A stretch of DNA of 64,000 bases. Source: Nocardia fusca NBRC 14340 (lineage in GTDB: Bacteria > Actinomycetota > Actinomycetes > Mycobacteriales > Mycobacteriaceae). The notes below the pieces were generated by a model. That model was not told the origin of the DNA, did not search any database, and was given only the letters and a program-made list of their open reading frames with translations. The stretch is from the NCBI RefSeq assembly GCF_001618425.1, contig NZ_BDCU01000040.1, positions 62,001 through 126,000 of the forward strand, given 5' to 3'. Made by a program: the position numbers and the translations under genes. This document shows positions 1-8,490 of the stretch, piece by piece. The first letter of the stretch is position 1. Each line of letters opens with the position of its first letter.

Positions 1-374
1 ATCAACCGGCAGCCACCCGTCCAATCTAGCCGAAACCCCCCTGCCAAAAGTGCGGGTCCCACATGGCTGGGCCCGGCTCGCATCGCCTGTCTCCTGGAGC
101 TGTTTCTCTCGACAGTGGCGGTGGCGGAGATCACACCCAATCACGCCACGTACCTGGGCGTGCACCGCCTGTACTGCTCATCACTGCACCTCGACGGTCC
201 AGCCGAATTCTGGCATGCGAGACATCTGCGCAGCACGGAACTCATACGATCGCTTTAGCCAGAGGTAGGGCGAGGAATCCGGTGGAACCCGATCGGCTTA
301 CGATGAGTGATTGACCCAGCTCGCCCGATCAGGGGCGGGGCTACGACATCCCTCGACCAGTCTGGAAGGCGTCT
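1..374. other. Leader region upstream of the alanyl-tRNA synthetase
   Basis: I see no convincing gene here; the short open frames lack good ribosome sites and family features. A short hairpin (CGCCC, loop GATCAG, GGGCG, 322-337, extendable by two pairs) lies about 40 bases before the synthetase start and could be an attenuator. A GGAAGG ribosome site ends five bases before the ATG at 375. Confidence 0.4.
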
Positions 375-3053
375 ATGTACTCGGCCGACATCAGGAGCCG
401 CGCCCTCAGCTTCTTCGAGAAGCGAGGCCACATCGTCGTACCGTCAGCATCGTTGATCGCTGACGATCCGACCTTGCTGCTGATCAACGCGGGTATGGCA
501 CCTTTCAAACCGTACTTTCTCGGCGAAGCCCCCGCCCCGTACAAACGGGCGACGAGCTTGCAGAAATGTGTGCGAACCGTCGACATCGAAGAAGTCGGCC
601 AGACCAGCCGTCACGGCTCGTTCTTCCAGATGTTCGGCAACTTCTCCTTCGGCGACTACTTCAAAGAGAAGGCTATCCCCTACGCCTGGGAGTTCCTGAC
701 CAGCTCGGTCAGTGATGGCGGGCTCGGGCTGCCCGAGGAGAAGTTGTGGGTGACGGTCTACCTCGATGACGACGAAGCCGAGGACATCTGGCGGCGTGAT
801 GTCGGGGTGCCCAAGGATCGCATCCAGCGCTTGGGCATGTCGGAGAACTTCTGGTCGATGGGTGTACCCGGCCCGTGCGGGCCGTGCTCGGAGATCTGCT
901 TCGACCGCGGACCCGACTTCGGTCAAGAGGGCGGACCGGTCGCTAACGACGAGCGCTACCTCGAAATCTGGAACCTCGTGTTCATGCAGAATATCCGCGG
1001 CGAAGGCCCCGCCAAAGAGGGTTACCCGATCCTCGGGGACTTGCCGTCGAAGAATATCGATACCGGCTTCGGTCTCGAACGCATGGCGCTGTTGCTCCAG
1101 AATGTGCCGACCATCTTCGACATCGACACCACCCGCCAGATCCTCGACCTTGCGGCTGAGCTCAGCGGAGCCAAGTACGGTGCCGGGGTCACCGAGGATG
1201 TACGGTTGCGGGTGGTCGCCGACCACATCCTCACCAGTGTCATGCTCATCGGAGATGGCGTCACCCCTTCCAACGAGGGACGCGGCTACATCCTGCGCCG
1301 CATCCTGCGGCGCGCTGTGCGCATGATGAAGCTCCTCGGATCCGACGATCCGGTCGTGCACGAGCTGGTCGCGCGCACCGTCAAGGCGATGAGCCCGATG
1401 TACCCCGAACTTGAAACCGAGCACAAGCGCATCGACCGTATCGCTGTCGCCGAAGAAGCCGCCTTCACTCAAACGCTGCGCTCGGGTACCGCGATCTTCG
1501 ACATAGCCGCCTCCGAATTACGCAAGGCTGACGCTCGTGTCCTGCCTGGCGACAAGGCTTTCCAGCTCCACGACACCTACGGGTTCCCCATCGATCTCAC
1601 ACTCGAGATGGCCTCCGAGGCCGGACTAAAAGTGGACGAGACCGGCTTCCGGGAGCTGATGGCCCAGCAGCGCGCCCGCGCCAAGGCCGATGCCGCCGCC
1701 CGCAAGTCCGGCGGCCACGGCGAGTCCGGGGTTTACCGTGACCTGCTCGCGCAAGGCCCCACCGAGTTCACCGGCTACGGCGAACTCACCTCGGAGGCGA
1801 CGGTGCGCGGGCTCGTCCGCGACGGCGAACGCATCCAGTCGGCCGCCGAGGGCGACATCATCGAACTCGTTCTGGACCGCACCCCGCTATATGCCGAGGC
1901 CGGTGGGCAGGAAAGCGACGCCGGGGTGATCACCGCCGACGGGGTCGACCTCGAGGTCCTCGACGTCCAGAAGGTCGCCCGCAAGCTCTGGGTTCATCAG
2001 GTCAAGGTCCGGCGTGGAGAGATCACCGAGGGCGCGGCAGTGCTGGCCCAGGTCGACCCGGAATGGCGCCTCGGAGCGCGTCAGGCCCACTCGGGAACAC
2101 ACATCGTGCACGCGGCCCTACGCCAGGTACTCGGCCCGACCGCCTTGCAGAGCGGCTCCTACAACAAGCCGGGCTACCTGCGCCTGGACTTCTCATGGAC
2201 CGGCGGCCTCTCAGCCGCAACCCGGACCGAGGTCGAGGAGGTCGCAAACCTCGCCATCCGCCGTGACCTGCCTGTGGCCGTGGAGTACATGCCACTGCCC
2301 AAGGCTCGTGAGATCGGTGCGCTCGCGCTGTTCGGCGAGACCTACGATGAAGACGTTCGCGTAGTCGAGATCGGCGGGCAGTGGTCGCGTGAGCTGTGCG
2401 GTGGCACCCACGTCGGGCACTCCTCGCAGGTTGGGCCGCTGACCGTGATCGGTGAGTCCTCGGTCGGGTCGGGCCTGCGGCGCGTCGAGGCTTACGTCGG
2501 CATCGACGCTTACCGCTACCTCGCCAAGGAACGCGCACTCGCGGTCAAGGTGGGCGACATCCTGAACGTGCCCACCCCCGAAATCGGAGACCGCGTCGCT
2601 GCGCTGGTCAAGCAGCTCCGCGACGCCGAGAAGCAGATCGGACGCTTCCGGAACGAACTACTGCACAACCTCGCCAAGGATCTGGGCCGCGACGCCACCA
2701 CAATCGGTGGTGTTTCGGTTGTCACCCAGCATCTGTCCGAGCCTGCCACCACCGACGAACTGCGCAGTGTGGTCTTGGACGTACGAAAGTCCCTCTCGTC
2801 TGCTGGCAACGCTGCGGTGGTCGCGCTCACCGCGCTGTCCAACGACAAACCCGTGGTGGTCGCCGCCGTCAGCGACGGCGGCCAGCAGCAGGGGCTCAAG
2901 GCCGGTGATCTCGTGCGGGTGGCGTCCAAAGCTCTCAAGGGTGGCGGTGGCGGCAAACCCGACATAGCACAAGGCGGGGGCACCGACCCTCTTGCTGTCA
3001 ACGAGGCACTGCGCCTGGTGCGCGAGCTGGTCGAGCAGAAGACCCGGTCCTGA
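375..3053 (+). CDS. alaS: Alanyl-tRNA synthetase, probable accessory copy
   Basis: Predicted to charge tRNA-Ala with alanine in the cytosol. The 892-residue protein is full length for the family. It has the class II catalytic core near the N-terminus (TSLQKCVRT, then FFQMFGNFSFGDY; motif 3 GFGLERMALL), the editing-domain zinc ligands H572, H576, C675 and H679, and a C-terminal C-Ala region ending in a glycine-rich GGGGGKPDIAQGGG. Start chosen from GGAAGG five bases upstream. The gene is not beside ruvX, mltG or aroE, where I would expect the actinobacterial housekeeping alaS, so I infer a second copy. It converges on a nucleotide-enzyme operon with a 15-base gap. It could be a resistance copy, a supplier of alanyl-tRNA or alanyl-adenylate to that pathway, or simply a transferred duplicate. 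Confidence 0.95.
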   Translation: MYSADIRSRALSFFEKRGHIVVPSASLIADDPTLLLINAGMAPFKPYFLGEAPAPYKRATSLQKCVRTVDIEEVGQTSRHGSFFQMFGNFSFGDYFKEKAIPYAWEFLTSSVSDGGLGLPEEKLWVTVYLDDDEAEDIWRRDVGVPKDRIQRLGMSENFWSMGVPGPCGPCSEICFDRGPDFGQEGGPVANDERYLEIWNLVFMQNIRGEGPAKEGYPILGDLPSKNIDTGFGLERMALLLQNVPTIFDIDTTRQILDLAAELSGAKYGAGVTEDVRLRVVADHILTSVMLIGDGVTPSNEGRGYILRRILRRAVRMMKLLGSDDPVVHELVARTVKAMSPMYPELETEHKRIDRIAVAEEAAFTQTLRSGTAIFDIAASELRKADARVLPGDKAFQLHDTYGFPIDLTLEMASEAGLKVDETGFRELMAQQRARAKADAAARKSGGHGESGVYRDLLAQGPTEFTGYGELTSEATVRGLVRDGERIQSAAEGDIIELVLDRTPLYAEAGGQESDAGVITADGVDLEVLDVQKVARKLWVHQVKVRRGEITEGAAVLAQVDPEWRLGARQAHSGTHIVHAALRQVLGPTALQSGSYNKPGYLRLDFSWTGGLSAATRTEVEEVANLAIRRDLPVAVEYMPLPKAREIGALALFGETYDEDVRVVEIGGQWSRELCGGTHVGHSSQVGPLTVIGESSVGSGLRRVEAYVGIDAYRYLAKERALAVKVGDILNVPTPEIGDRVAALVKQLRDAEKQIGRFRNELLHNLAKDLGRDATTIGGVSVVTQHLSEPATTDELRSVVLDVRKSLSSAGNAAVVALTALSNDKPVVVAAVSDGGQQQGLKAGDLVRVASKALKGGGGGKPDIAQGGGTDPLAVNEALRLVRELVEQKTRS

Positions 3054-3068
3054 CTTCAGGGTAGGTGT

Positions 3069-3731
3069 TCAGTCGGCCCCGAGATGCGACAGCAGCTCGG
3101 GGCCGACCTCGTCCGGGCTGGTGAGGACCAGATCCGCGCCCGCGTCCCGCAAGGCATCCGGTCCGGCGAATCCCCATCCCGCGCCGACCGTGAACACTCC
3201 GGCCGCGCGTCCGGCCGTGATATCGGTCGGGGAGTCACCGAGGAAGAACGCCCGACTCGGTAGTACTCCGAGCCGAGCACACGCGGCGAGCACTCCGTCC
3301 GGTGCCGGCTTCGGGACCGCGTCCTCGTAGGCCACGACGAAGTCGGTGAGGTCGGCGACGGCCGGCGGAATCCAGAACTTGATCCGGCTACGTGCTTGAG
3401 CGGTGACTATCCCGACACCGGCTCCGTGGCCGGCCAATGCCGACATCGCCGCGATGACGGGCTCGAACACGAGCACACCTTCGCTCGCGGCAGCCGAGAG
3501 CGCCGCGTCGAAATGCCCGTAGTACACCTCCCGAGGGTCGGGCACACCCAACATCTCCAGGGCCTGCATCGGGGGGACCGCAGCGCACCGACCCAACACG
3601 GTCTCATCCACCATGCTCAGCGACCACGTCTGTGCCAGCGTCCGCAAGGCGTCCACCGTCGCCACACGGCCGTCGATAATTACGCCATCAAGGTCGAACA
3701 GGGCCGCATACCGTCGCTCACCCGACCGCAT
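3069..3731 (-). CDS. HAD-family hydrolase, probable nucleotide or sugar phosphatase
   Basis: The 220-residue protein carries all four HAD motifs: FDLDGV near residue 10 (nucleophile and acid/base aspartates), a threonine in GIVTAQ, the lysine of PKPAPDG, and GDSPTD. A cap-sized insert follows motif I, as in phosphoglycolate-phosphatase-like enzymes. It is the last gene of a five-gene operon. Its ATG at 3731 lies 14 bases inside the preceding phosphoribosyltransferase gene; a longer frame reading back to 3932 overlaps that gene too far to be likely. Known family members remove phosphate from small molecules. In this context I infer a terminal dephosphorylation of a nucleotide product, but the substrate is not readable from sequence. 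Confidence 0.85.
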   Translation of the reverse strand: MRSGERRYAALFDLDGVIIDGRVATVDALRTLAQTWSLSMVDETVLGRCAAVPPMQALEMLGVPDPREVYYGHFDAALSAAASEGVLVFEPVIAAMSALAGHGAGVGIVTAQARSRIKFWIPPAVADLTDFVVAYEDAVPKPAPDGVLAACARLGVLPSRAFFLGDSPTDITAGRAAGVFTVGAGWGFAGPDALRDAGADLVLTSPDEVGPELLSHLGAD

Positions 3732-4275
3732 CCGACACCCCCTCGAGCTGGGGCAGATATTCAAGCATGTCCGGGTCCAGTAGGCCGCGCAGCTCGATAC
3801 CGTTTTCACGCAGAAGCTCACTACCCCCAAGACGACGGTCCAGGACGCACACCGCCCTGGGCACTCGCGCGCCAACTCCGTGCAGCGCTCTGATCGCGTC
3901 GTAGACCTGCCCGCCGGTGCGCACCACGTCATCGACCACGACTACGCGAGAACCGCTCGCGATGTCTCCCTCGACCTGCCGCCGTAGACCGTACGGTTTC
4001 GGTTCGGGTCGTACGAACGCGGCCGGGATGCCGGTAACAGCCGACACAGCCACTGCCAGCGGCACGCCACCCAGGGCGACTCCGGCGACCACATCGACAT
4101 CCGCCGGTATCAGGCCCGCCATCGCTTCGGCGACCTCGGCCAGCAGGTCGGGGGCCGCGGCGAGCGCGTATTGGTCGAAGTACTCGTCGAGGACTTCACC
4201 GGAGGCGAGTACGAAACCGCCCCGCCGCACTGCGGATTCCCGAATCCGGGTCACCAGCCCGGACGAGACCGTCAT
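3718..4275 (-). CDS. Orotate-phosphoribosyltransferase-like enzyme
   Basis: Type I phosphoribosyltransferases join a base to PRPP. The 185-residue protein has the PRPP loop VVVVDDVVRTGG at residues 111-122 and an upstream FVRPEPKPYG segment resembling the OPRTase hood (lysine-rich, KxxG). The match is to PyrE-type enzymes. However, there are no pyrimidine-pathway neighbours: the adjacent genes are a LOG-type enzyme (4-base ATGA overlap with its stop) and a HAD phosphatase. I infer installation of an alternative base after the LOG enzyme removes the original one. A housekeeping pyrE is the alternative, made less likely by the context. Confidence 0.85.
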   Translation of the reverse strand: MTVSSGLVTRIRESAVRRGGFVLASGEVLDEYFDQYALAAAPDLLAEVAEAMAGLIPADVDVVAGVALGGVPLAVAVSAVTGIPAAFVRPEPKPYGLRRQVEGDIASGSRVVVVDDVVRTGGQVYDAIRALHGVGARVPRAVCVLDRRLGGSELLRENGIELRGLLDPDMLEYLPQLEGVSDAVG

Positions 4276-4838
4276 CGGTCACCAGCCGACACCACGGAAG
4301 GAGCCTCGAACACAGACAATGCACGAGTGAATCCCTCGATGTCGGGGATCTCGGACAGGAACGACAGAGGCCGTGTCGGTGTTTCGAACAGCCACCGCTC
4401 GGTCCGTAGGAACGCGGCCAGCCGCAGCGCGGTCGGCCCGCACAGCCATATTGGGACGGGGCGAATGTTCCCCGCATACCACACCGCCGCGGTGAGTTCG
4501 TGTAGGGTCCCGACCCCGCCGCCCATCGCGATCACCAGATCCGCGGTGTCGAGGAACCGGTGCAGTCGTTCGCCCATCGTCGGCAGATGCACACTCGCAC
4601 CGATGTAAGGGTTGAACTCACCCCACTTCATCCCCTCCAGAGAGACAGCGACCACGTGCCCGCCCCGGTTTGCGGCCCCGCGAGCAGCGTCCTCCATCAG
4701 ACCGTTGTAGCCGCCATGCTGGAGCACGAACCCCGCCGCACCAAGGCCGGCGCCGATGTTGTAGGCGAGGTCGCGTTCGACGTCCGAAGCCGGCACGACA
4801 CCACCGAAAAAGGTTGCAGTTTTTCTCTTTTCGCTCAT
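4272..4838 (-). CDS. LOG-family nucleotide 5'-monophosphate phosphoribohydrolase
   Basis: LOG enzymes (TIGR00730 family) cleave the N-glycosidic bond of nucleoside monophosphates, releasing base and ribose 5-phosphate. The 188-residue protein shows the two family signatures: HGGYNGLME at about residues 41-49 and MGGGVGTLHE at 105-114, with R91 in the expected active-site helix. Start ATG 4838 is chosen because it forms an ATGA overlap with the stop of the upstream nucleotidyltransferase; an alternative start seven codons earlier would overlap more. The C-terminal motif is MGGG rather than the common PGG. Sitting next to a PRTase, it could perform the first half of a base exchange. Confidence 0.85.
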   Translation of the reverse strand: MSEKRKTATFFGGVVPASDVERDLAYNIGAGLGAAGFVLQHGGYNGLMEDAARGAANRGGHVVAVSLEGMKWGEFNPYIGASVHLPTMGERLHRFLDTADLVIAMGGGVGTLHELTAAVWYAGNIRPVPIWLCGPTALRLAAFLRTERWLFETPTRPLSFLSEIPDIEGFTRALSVFEAPSVVSAGDR

Positions 4839-5704
4839 CGCAGCTCCATATAGCGACAATAAGCGTCGATCGCGTCACGGTGGGTGTGCAGGACCTCCGG
4901 GATCGCTCTTTCCGCGATGGCGATTACCCGGTTCAGGCCCTCGCTGACAGAGGCTGAAGTGGGGATCGGTGTAGCGGTGACGAGCGCGGTCAGATGATCG
5001 AGGCAGTCACGCCCGAGGGGAGTCCTGCCGATCTCCTCATGCAGCTGATACCAGCCGTAGAAGGACGAGGATGGAGCCAGCGCAGTCTTGATCAGGTTCT
5101 TAACCGCTGTGTTGAACAGGAACCACTCGGAATAGGCGATGAAGTCCTGTCCGCGCGCAACTCGCTTACGGGTCAAATACCCAAGCACGAGGGCTTCGAT
5201 CAGCAGGTTCTCGCAGTCGGAAGGTTGGCGCGCGACGCGCGTAACGAACTGGCTCGTATCGTCATCGACGGTGTGGATGGCGTTGGGGTCGCGAGTGAAG
5301 ACCGTCTGGCACACCGATTGTTCACGCACTCGCGCCAGACGGCTCGCGGGAACAGCGTAGAGGTCCAGCTGCTGAAGGTGATCCGCCCACACGAGCAGAA
5401 ATACGTATCCGAGCCCACCCATGTCGCCCACGATCGTGTCGCGCCATCCGGGCAAGATTCCGCCGAGTTCGGTCGCGACCAGTGGGTTCAGCGCCGAGAC
5501 GAACTGCGGGAACTTCGCATCCTCGACGGCCACTACGAAGTCCACGTCCGAGAGCCGATCCGCGGTGCCACGAGCCAACGAGCCGCGCACCAGCAGATCG
5601 GTCACCGCGTCGCTGCGCGTGAACAGTTCGGTCGCTGCCTCTAGTAGCGCGAACTGATCAGGTCGGTTTGTTTCCAGCAAGTGACGCAGGCCAGGAGTGC
5701 TCAC
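4835..5704 (-). CDS. MNT/aminoglycoside-type nucleotidyltransferase
   Basis: The 289-residue protein has the polymerase-beta-type signature: RGSLARGTADRLSDVDFVV gives the G-S motif and two carboxylates, and LDLYAV about 60 residues later gives the third. A helical C-terminal half follows. Such enzymes transfer NMP to small molecules, or in toxin families to proteins or tRNA. I start it at GTG 5704 because this makes a GTGA overlap with the stop of the dioxygenase gene, and it ends in an ATGA overlap with the LOG gene. The acceptor is unknown. Aminoglycoside-type resistance is possible, but the tight operon favours a biosynthetic step. Confidence 0.8.
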   Translation of the reverse strand: MSTPGLRHLLETNRPDQFALLEAATELFTRSDAVTDLLVRGSLARGTADRLSDVDFVVAVEDAKFPQFVSALNPLVATELGGILPGWRDTIVGDMGGLGYVFLLVWADHLQQLDLYAVPASRLARVREQSVCQTVFTRDPNAIHTVDDDTSQFVTRVARQPSDCENLLIEALVLGYLTRKRVARGQDFIAYSEWFLFNTAVKNLIKTALAPSSSFYGWYQLHEEIGRTPLGRDCLDHLTALVTATPIPTSASVSEGLNRVIAIAERAIPEVLHTHRDAIDAYCRYMELR

Positions 5705-6567
5705 GCGAGCACCCCCGACGCGACCTCGCCGAGCATCATATGCTTGTTCGCTCGCCACCGCTGAGCACTCTCGATGTCGTCCAGCCGGCCGTAGAGGTCC
5801 GTGATCAGGTCGTAGACCTGACCCTCCGGAAGGGCGCGCTCGTAGAACAGTCGCAGCAGGTGCTTCTCAGCGGCGGACGGGTAACCCAACTCAGCCAGTG
5901 TCACCGCCTGCTCGAACCGGCGCGACAGTTCTTCGGGCGTGGCTACGGGCATCGGTTCAACATCATCGGACTCCAACCATGCGTCCTCGACTGCCTCTGC
6001 CAGTCGGTCGTCGAGGTAACAATCCATCAGCAAGTGGTATCGGTCCGGGCCGAGCAGATTGCCGGCGCCATGAGCGTGGGTCGGCCTCAACAGCCAGATC
6101 CGCCCGGCATGTAGCCGGACTCGAGCTCCGGCGGCGACGAGGACAGCCGAGCTGTTGGTCACCAGCGGGACATGTAATCGCACCCGCGCCGAACCGTCGA
6201 GATCCTGATAGTCGCGATGCTCCCACAGAAAGGAGTGCGCGCTCAGTCGCGCGATCCGCGCCCACATGTAGCGAAACCCCAACGAGAAGAGAAACTCCCG
6301 TGTAACCGGCATCTGCTCGAGCAGCTTCGTAGCTCGCGGAGAACAATCAGCAATCCGCACATCGCGAGGGTCGCCCGAATCGTTGATCAGCGACAACGTC
6401 GACCACCCTCCGGACTGAAACTCCCCGTACTCGGCCACCCACTCCCGATCGTCGGGAACCGTCAACACCTCATGCCGTACTCGATCCAGCGTCGCCGCCT
6501 CGACCCGATCCAGACATGCGATCTGCCCGACGAGATCGTCAAGCCCCACCGCGGATGTCGCTGCCAT
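5701..6567 (-). CDS. Aspartyl/asparaginyl beta-hydroxylase-like Fe(II)/2-oxoglutarate dioxygenase
   Basis: First gene of the operon. The 288-residue protein has the Asp/Asn hydroxylase core: H117 and D119 in FLWEHRDYQDLDG, then VRLHVPLVTN, then THAHGAGN with H166 as probable distal iron ligand, and DRYHLLMD with R176 as probable 2-oxoglutarate anchor. About 100 helical C-terminal residues follow. Family members hydroxylate Asp, Asn, Arg or Pro residues or free amino acids, including in natural-product pathways. The ATG at 6567 is preferred to the GTG at 6573 because AGGTGG precedes it. The amino-acid-type substrate range fits a pathway that combines an amino acid (AlaRS nearby) with a nucleotide. 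Confidence 0.85.
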   Translation of the reverse strand: MAATSAVGLDDLVGQIACLDRVEAATLDRVRHEVLTVPDDREWVAEYGEFQSGGWSTLSLINDSGDPRDVRIADCSPRATKLLEQMPVTREFLFSLGFRYMWARIARLSAHSFLWEHRDYQDLDGSARVRLHVPLVTNSSAVLVAAGARVRLHAGRIWLLRPTHAHGAGNLLGPDRYHLLMDCYLDDRLAEAVEDAWLESDDVEPMPVATPEELSRRFEQAVTLAELGYPSAAEKHLLRLFYERALPEGQVYDLITDLYGRLDDIESAQRWRANKHMMLGEVASGVLA

Positions 6568-6833
6568 CGCCACCTGCCTGTTCTCGATCGATAATGAAAT
6601 CTATTCTCGTGCAGTACAACACAACAGTCCGACAGGTCTCGCGCGGTTATCCCAAGCCGGAGCGATCCGGCGAGGGCTGCTCACCCGGCGAGCCGATGTC
6701 GGGTTGCTGACCGCGGGCTGAGACAGCTGGTAAAAGTGACCCGCCTCGTGCATCGCCTCAACCACAAACCATCAATCAAGCGTCCGGTCAGCGAATCAGG
6801 CCGGAAGCTCCCTCTAAATCCACAGTCCCCCTC
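6568..6833. other. Promoter region of the nucleotide-enzyme operon
   Basis: This gene-free stretch separates the operon from an unrelated XRE/DUF397 pair and must hold its promoter. The part around 6585-6625 is unusually AT-rich for the window. I could not assign -35 and -10 boxes with confidence. Confidence 0.35.
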
Positions 6834-7238
6834 CTACACGTACATGGTCGCCTGACCGGCCGAGAATTCACCGTCGTGGATACCTGCGACAAAGGCGGCC
6901 CATTCAGGTGGCGTGTAGGTCAGGGTGGCGCCATCGGCGGCGGTGATGCTCACTTCGCCGCTGGAGTGCTGGTGGATGGCAGGAAGGCTGGGCACCTCAA
7001 GGGGCTGTTCGCCAAGTTGGCCGACGACGTGATCGAGGAACACGGCCCATCGGTCGGCCGGCACGGTGATGACGGGCTGGTGTTGTGGGTTGTTGGCGGG
7101 GTCGCGCAGGTATTTGCTGTCGCGGATAAGCACGGGGTCGGCGTCGAGGTTGACTTCGACGCAGTTGGGGCCGTCGTTGGATCGCGATGATTTGAACCAT
7201 CCGGTCCGTAGGGCATTGACGGTCTCGGTGGTGCTCAT
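6834..7238 (-). CDS. DUF397 protein partnered with an XRE regulator
   Basis: The 134-residue acidic protein has the DUF397 signature near the N-terminus (GWFKSSRSNDGPNCVEVN, then VLIRDSK). A second DUF397-like unit in the C-terminal half (YTPPEWAAFVAGIHDGEF) makes it a tandem form. In Streptomyces such small proteins (AbaA/BldB-neighbour type) are encoded beside WhiJ-like XRE regulators and are thought to antagonise them. Here the partner gene ends five bases upstream on the same strand, so the two are co-transcribed. Cytosolic regulator-modulator; target genes unknown. Confidence 0.85.
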   Translation of the reverse strand: MSTTETVNALRTGWFKSSRSNDGPNCVEVNLDADPVLIRDSKYLRDPANNPQHQPVITVPADRWAVFLDHVVGQLGEQPLEVPSLPAIHQHSSGEVSITAADGATLTYTPPEWAAFVAGIHDGEFSAGQATMYV

Positions 7239-7243
7239 ACCGG

Positions 7244-8107
7244 TCAGGCTATCCCATCTGCTGTGTGCTGGATCATCGCTGTCGAGTCCTCACGGCTCAG
7301 CGCTGATTCCAGTTGCTGGCCGTAGAGGATACGCAGCTCACGCACCCGGGACGGGTCGTCGATGATGCCGTGGGCGGCGACGGATTCGTGCCAGACGAGC
7401 ATGGGCAGGATCGGGCTGGCGAACTCGAGGAGATGGAACGGGGATCCACTGAGGATCGGGCGCATCCGCGCGGTGAACGGGACGATTCGGATGTCGATGT
7501 TCGCGTCCGGGTCGTGGAGCAGTTTCACCAGGTGCAGTAGCTGTTCGCGCAGCACTGTGGGTCCGCCGGTTTCCTGGACGAGCGCGGCTTGGCTGATGAC
7601 GGCGGTCAGTTGCAGGGCGTCGGGGCCGGTAAGGCGGTTCTGGCGGCGCATCCGTGCCTCGATGTAGCGTTCGGAGTCCACGGGGCGGATGCGTGCGATG
7701 TCGGAGGCCATGATGGCGCGGGCGTAGTCCTCGGTTTGCAGGAGCCCGGGGATGAGCAGCCCCTCGTAGCTGTGGACTGCTTGGGCGCCGTGTTCGAGCC
7801 CGAACAGCCGCCGGGTTTCGTCGCTGAACAGCCCCGAGTATTCCGACCACCAACCCCGGTCGCGGGCATCCGCACGTAGCTGACGTAGTTCGGCTTGGTC
7901 CTTGGCGGCGATTCCGAACAGCGTGAGCATGCCTTCGAAGTGGTCGTCGGTGAGCGCGCGCCGATCGCTCATGATCTGCCACCAGTGGTTGCGGGAGATC
8001 TTCAGCGACTTCGCGGCGGTTTCCACGTCGATACCGAGCTGCTTGCGCCACTCGTTGAGCCGCAGGCTGAGTTCCCAGCGCGCCACCGTCGGTGACTTCG
8101 ATGCCAT
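7244..8107 (-). CDS. XRE-family regulator with C-terminal DUF5753 domain
   Basis: The 287-residue protein has an N-terminal helix-turn-helix (residues about 10-65, including ETAAKSLKISRNHWWQIMS) and a DUF5753 ligand/partner domain running to the end (LIPGLLQTEDYARAIM, then YIEARMRRQ). This is the WhiJ-like organisation of actinobacteria. Start ATG 8107 is supported by AAGGAG seven bases upstream; the GTG at 8122 overlaps that site. The downstream DUF397 gene forms its usual pair. The palindromes at 8182-8201, in the divergent promoter region, are a plausible binding site. Confidence 0.9.
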   Translation of the reverse strand: MASKSPTVARWELSLRLNEWRKQLGIDVETAAKSLKISRNHWWQIMSDRRALTDDHFEGMLTLFGIAAKDQAELRQLRADARDRGWWSEYSGLFSDETRRLFGLEHGAQAVHSYEGLLIPGLLQTEDYARAIMASDIARIRPVDSERYIEARMRRQNRLTGPDALQLTAVISQAALVQETGGPTVLREQLLHLVKLLHDPDANIDIRIVPFTARMRPILSGSPFHLLEFASPILPMLVWHESVAAHGIIDDPSRVRELRILYGQQLESALSREDSTAMIQHTADGIA

Positions 8108-8181
8108 CGGACACTCCTTCACTAGCGGACTCCACCTGCGGACCGGCCAATCTTACAACCCGCCCGAATTCTGGACTGAGT

Positions 8182-8201
8182 GTTGTCTTGACAACTTGTC
8201 A
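8182..8201. promoter_or_regulatory. Overlapping palindromes, candidate XRE operator
   Basis: GTTGTC-tt-GACAAC (8182-8195) and TGACAA-c-TTGTCA (8189-8201) overlap in the divergent region between the XRE gene and the small-protein cluster. They also contain a -35-like TTGACA at 8188-8193. The symmetry and position fit an autoregulatory operator; no binding data are implied. Confidence 0.45.
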
Positions 8202-8271
8202 GATGTAACGTCCGAAGTGTTATCGGTCACCTTCCCTGACAGCTTCCAACCCACCCGGAGGGCACGCGCCC

Positions 8272-8490
8272 ATGTCTGAACACATCGACAGGCACCGCAC
8301 GACCAACTCCTCGACCGCCCACCTGCCACCGCCCGCCCAGGCAGGCACCCGGCCGGCGTCCTCGGCGCGGTGCTACTGCAGTGCCGTGCAGCAATTCACG
8401 GGAGGACTCGATTGGCGACCCCGGCCCACCCCCAACACGCAGGCAGCCATAGTCCTTGGTTCCATCCGGCTCCACGCGGGAGGGCGGTGA
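8272..8490 (+). CDS. Small unknown protein, first of a coupled cluster
   Basis: A 72-residue Thr/Pro/Ala-rich frame beginning MSEHIDRHRT. GGAGGG lies nine bases before its ATG, and its TGA shares one base with the ATG of the next gene (TGATG at 8488-8492), which suggests translational coupling. I recognise no domain. The composition is low in hydrophobic core residues, so it may be a disordered peptide or a leader whose translation drives the downstream genes. Confidence 0.45.
   Translation: MSEHIDRHRTTNSSTAHLPPPAQAGTRPASSARCYCSAVQQFTGGLDWRPRPTPNTQAAIVLGSIRLHAGGR

Noticed and set aside
281..289. GGTGGAACC upstream of alaS, resembling a T-box core
   Set aside because: The UGGN base would be A, which does not match the A73 of tRNA-Ala (needs UGGU). 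No stem I or specifier loop was recognised.
444..1472. 342-residue open frame antisense to the AlaRS gene
   Set aside because: It lies fully inside a strongly supported synthetase gene and has no family features; it is a shadow of high-GC codon usage.
6834..8107. XRE/DUF397 pair as a toxin-antitoxin system
   Set aside because: Known actinobacterial pairs act as regulator and antagonist; nothing in the sequence shows a toxic activity.
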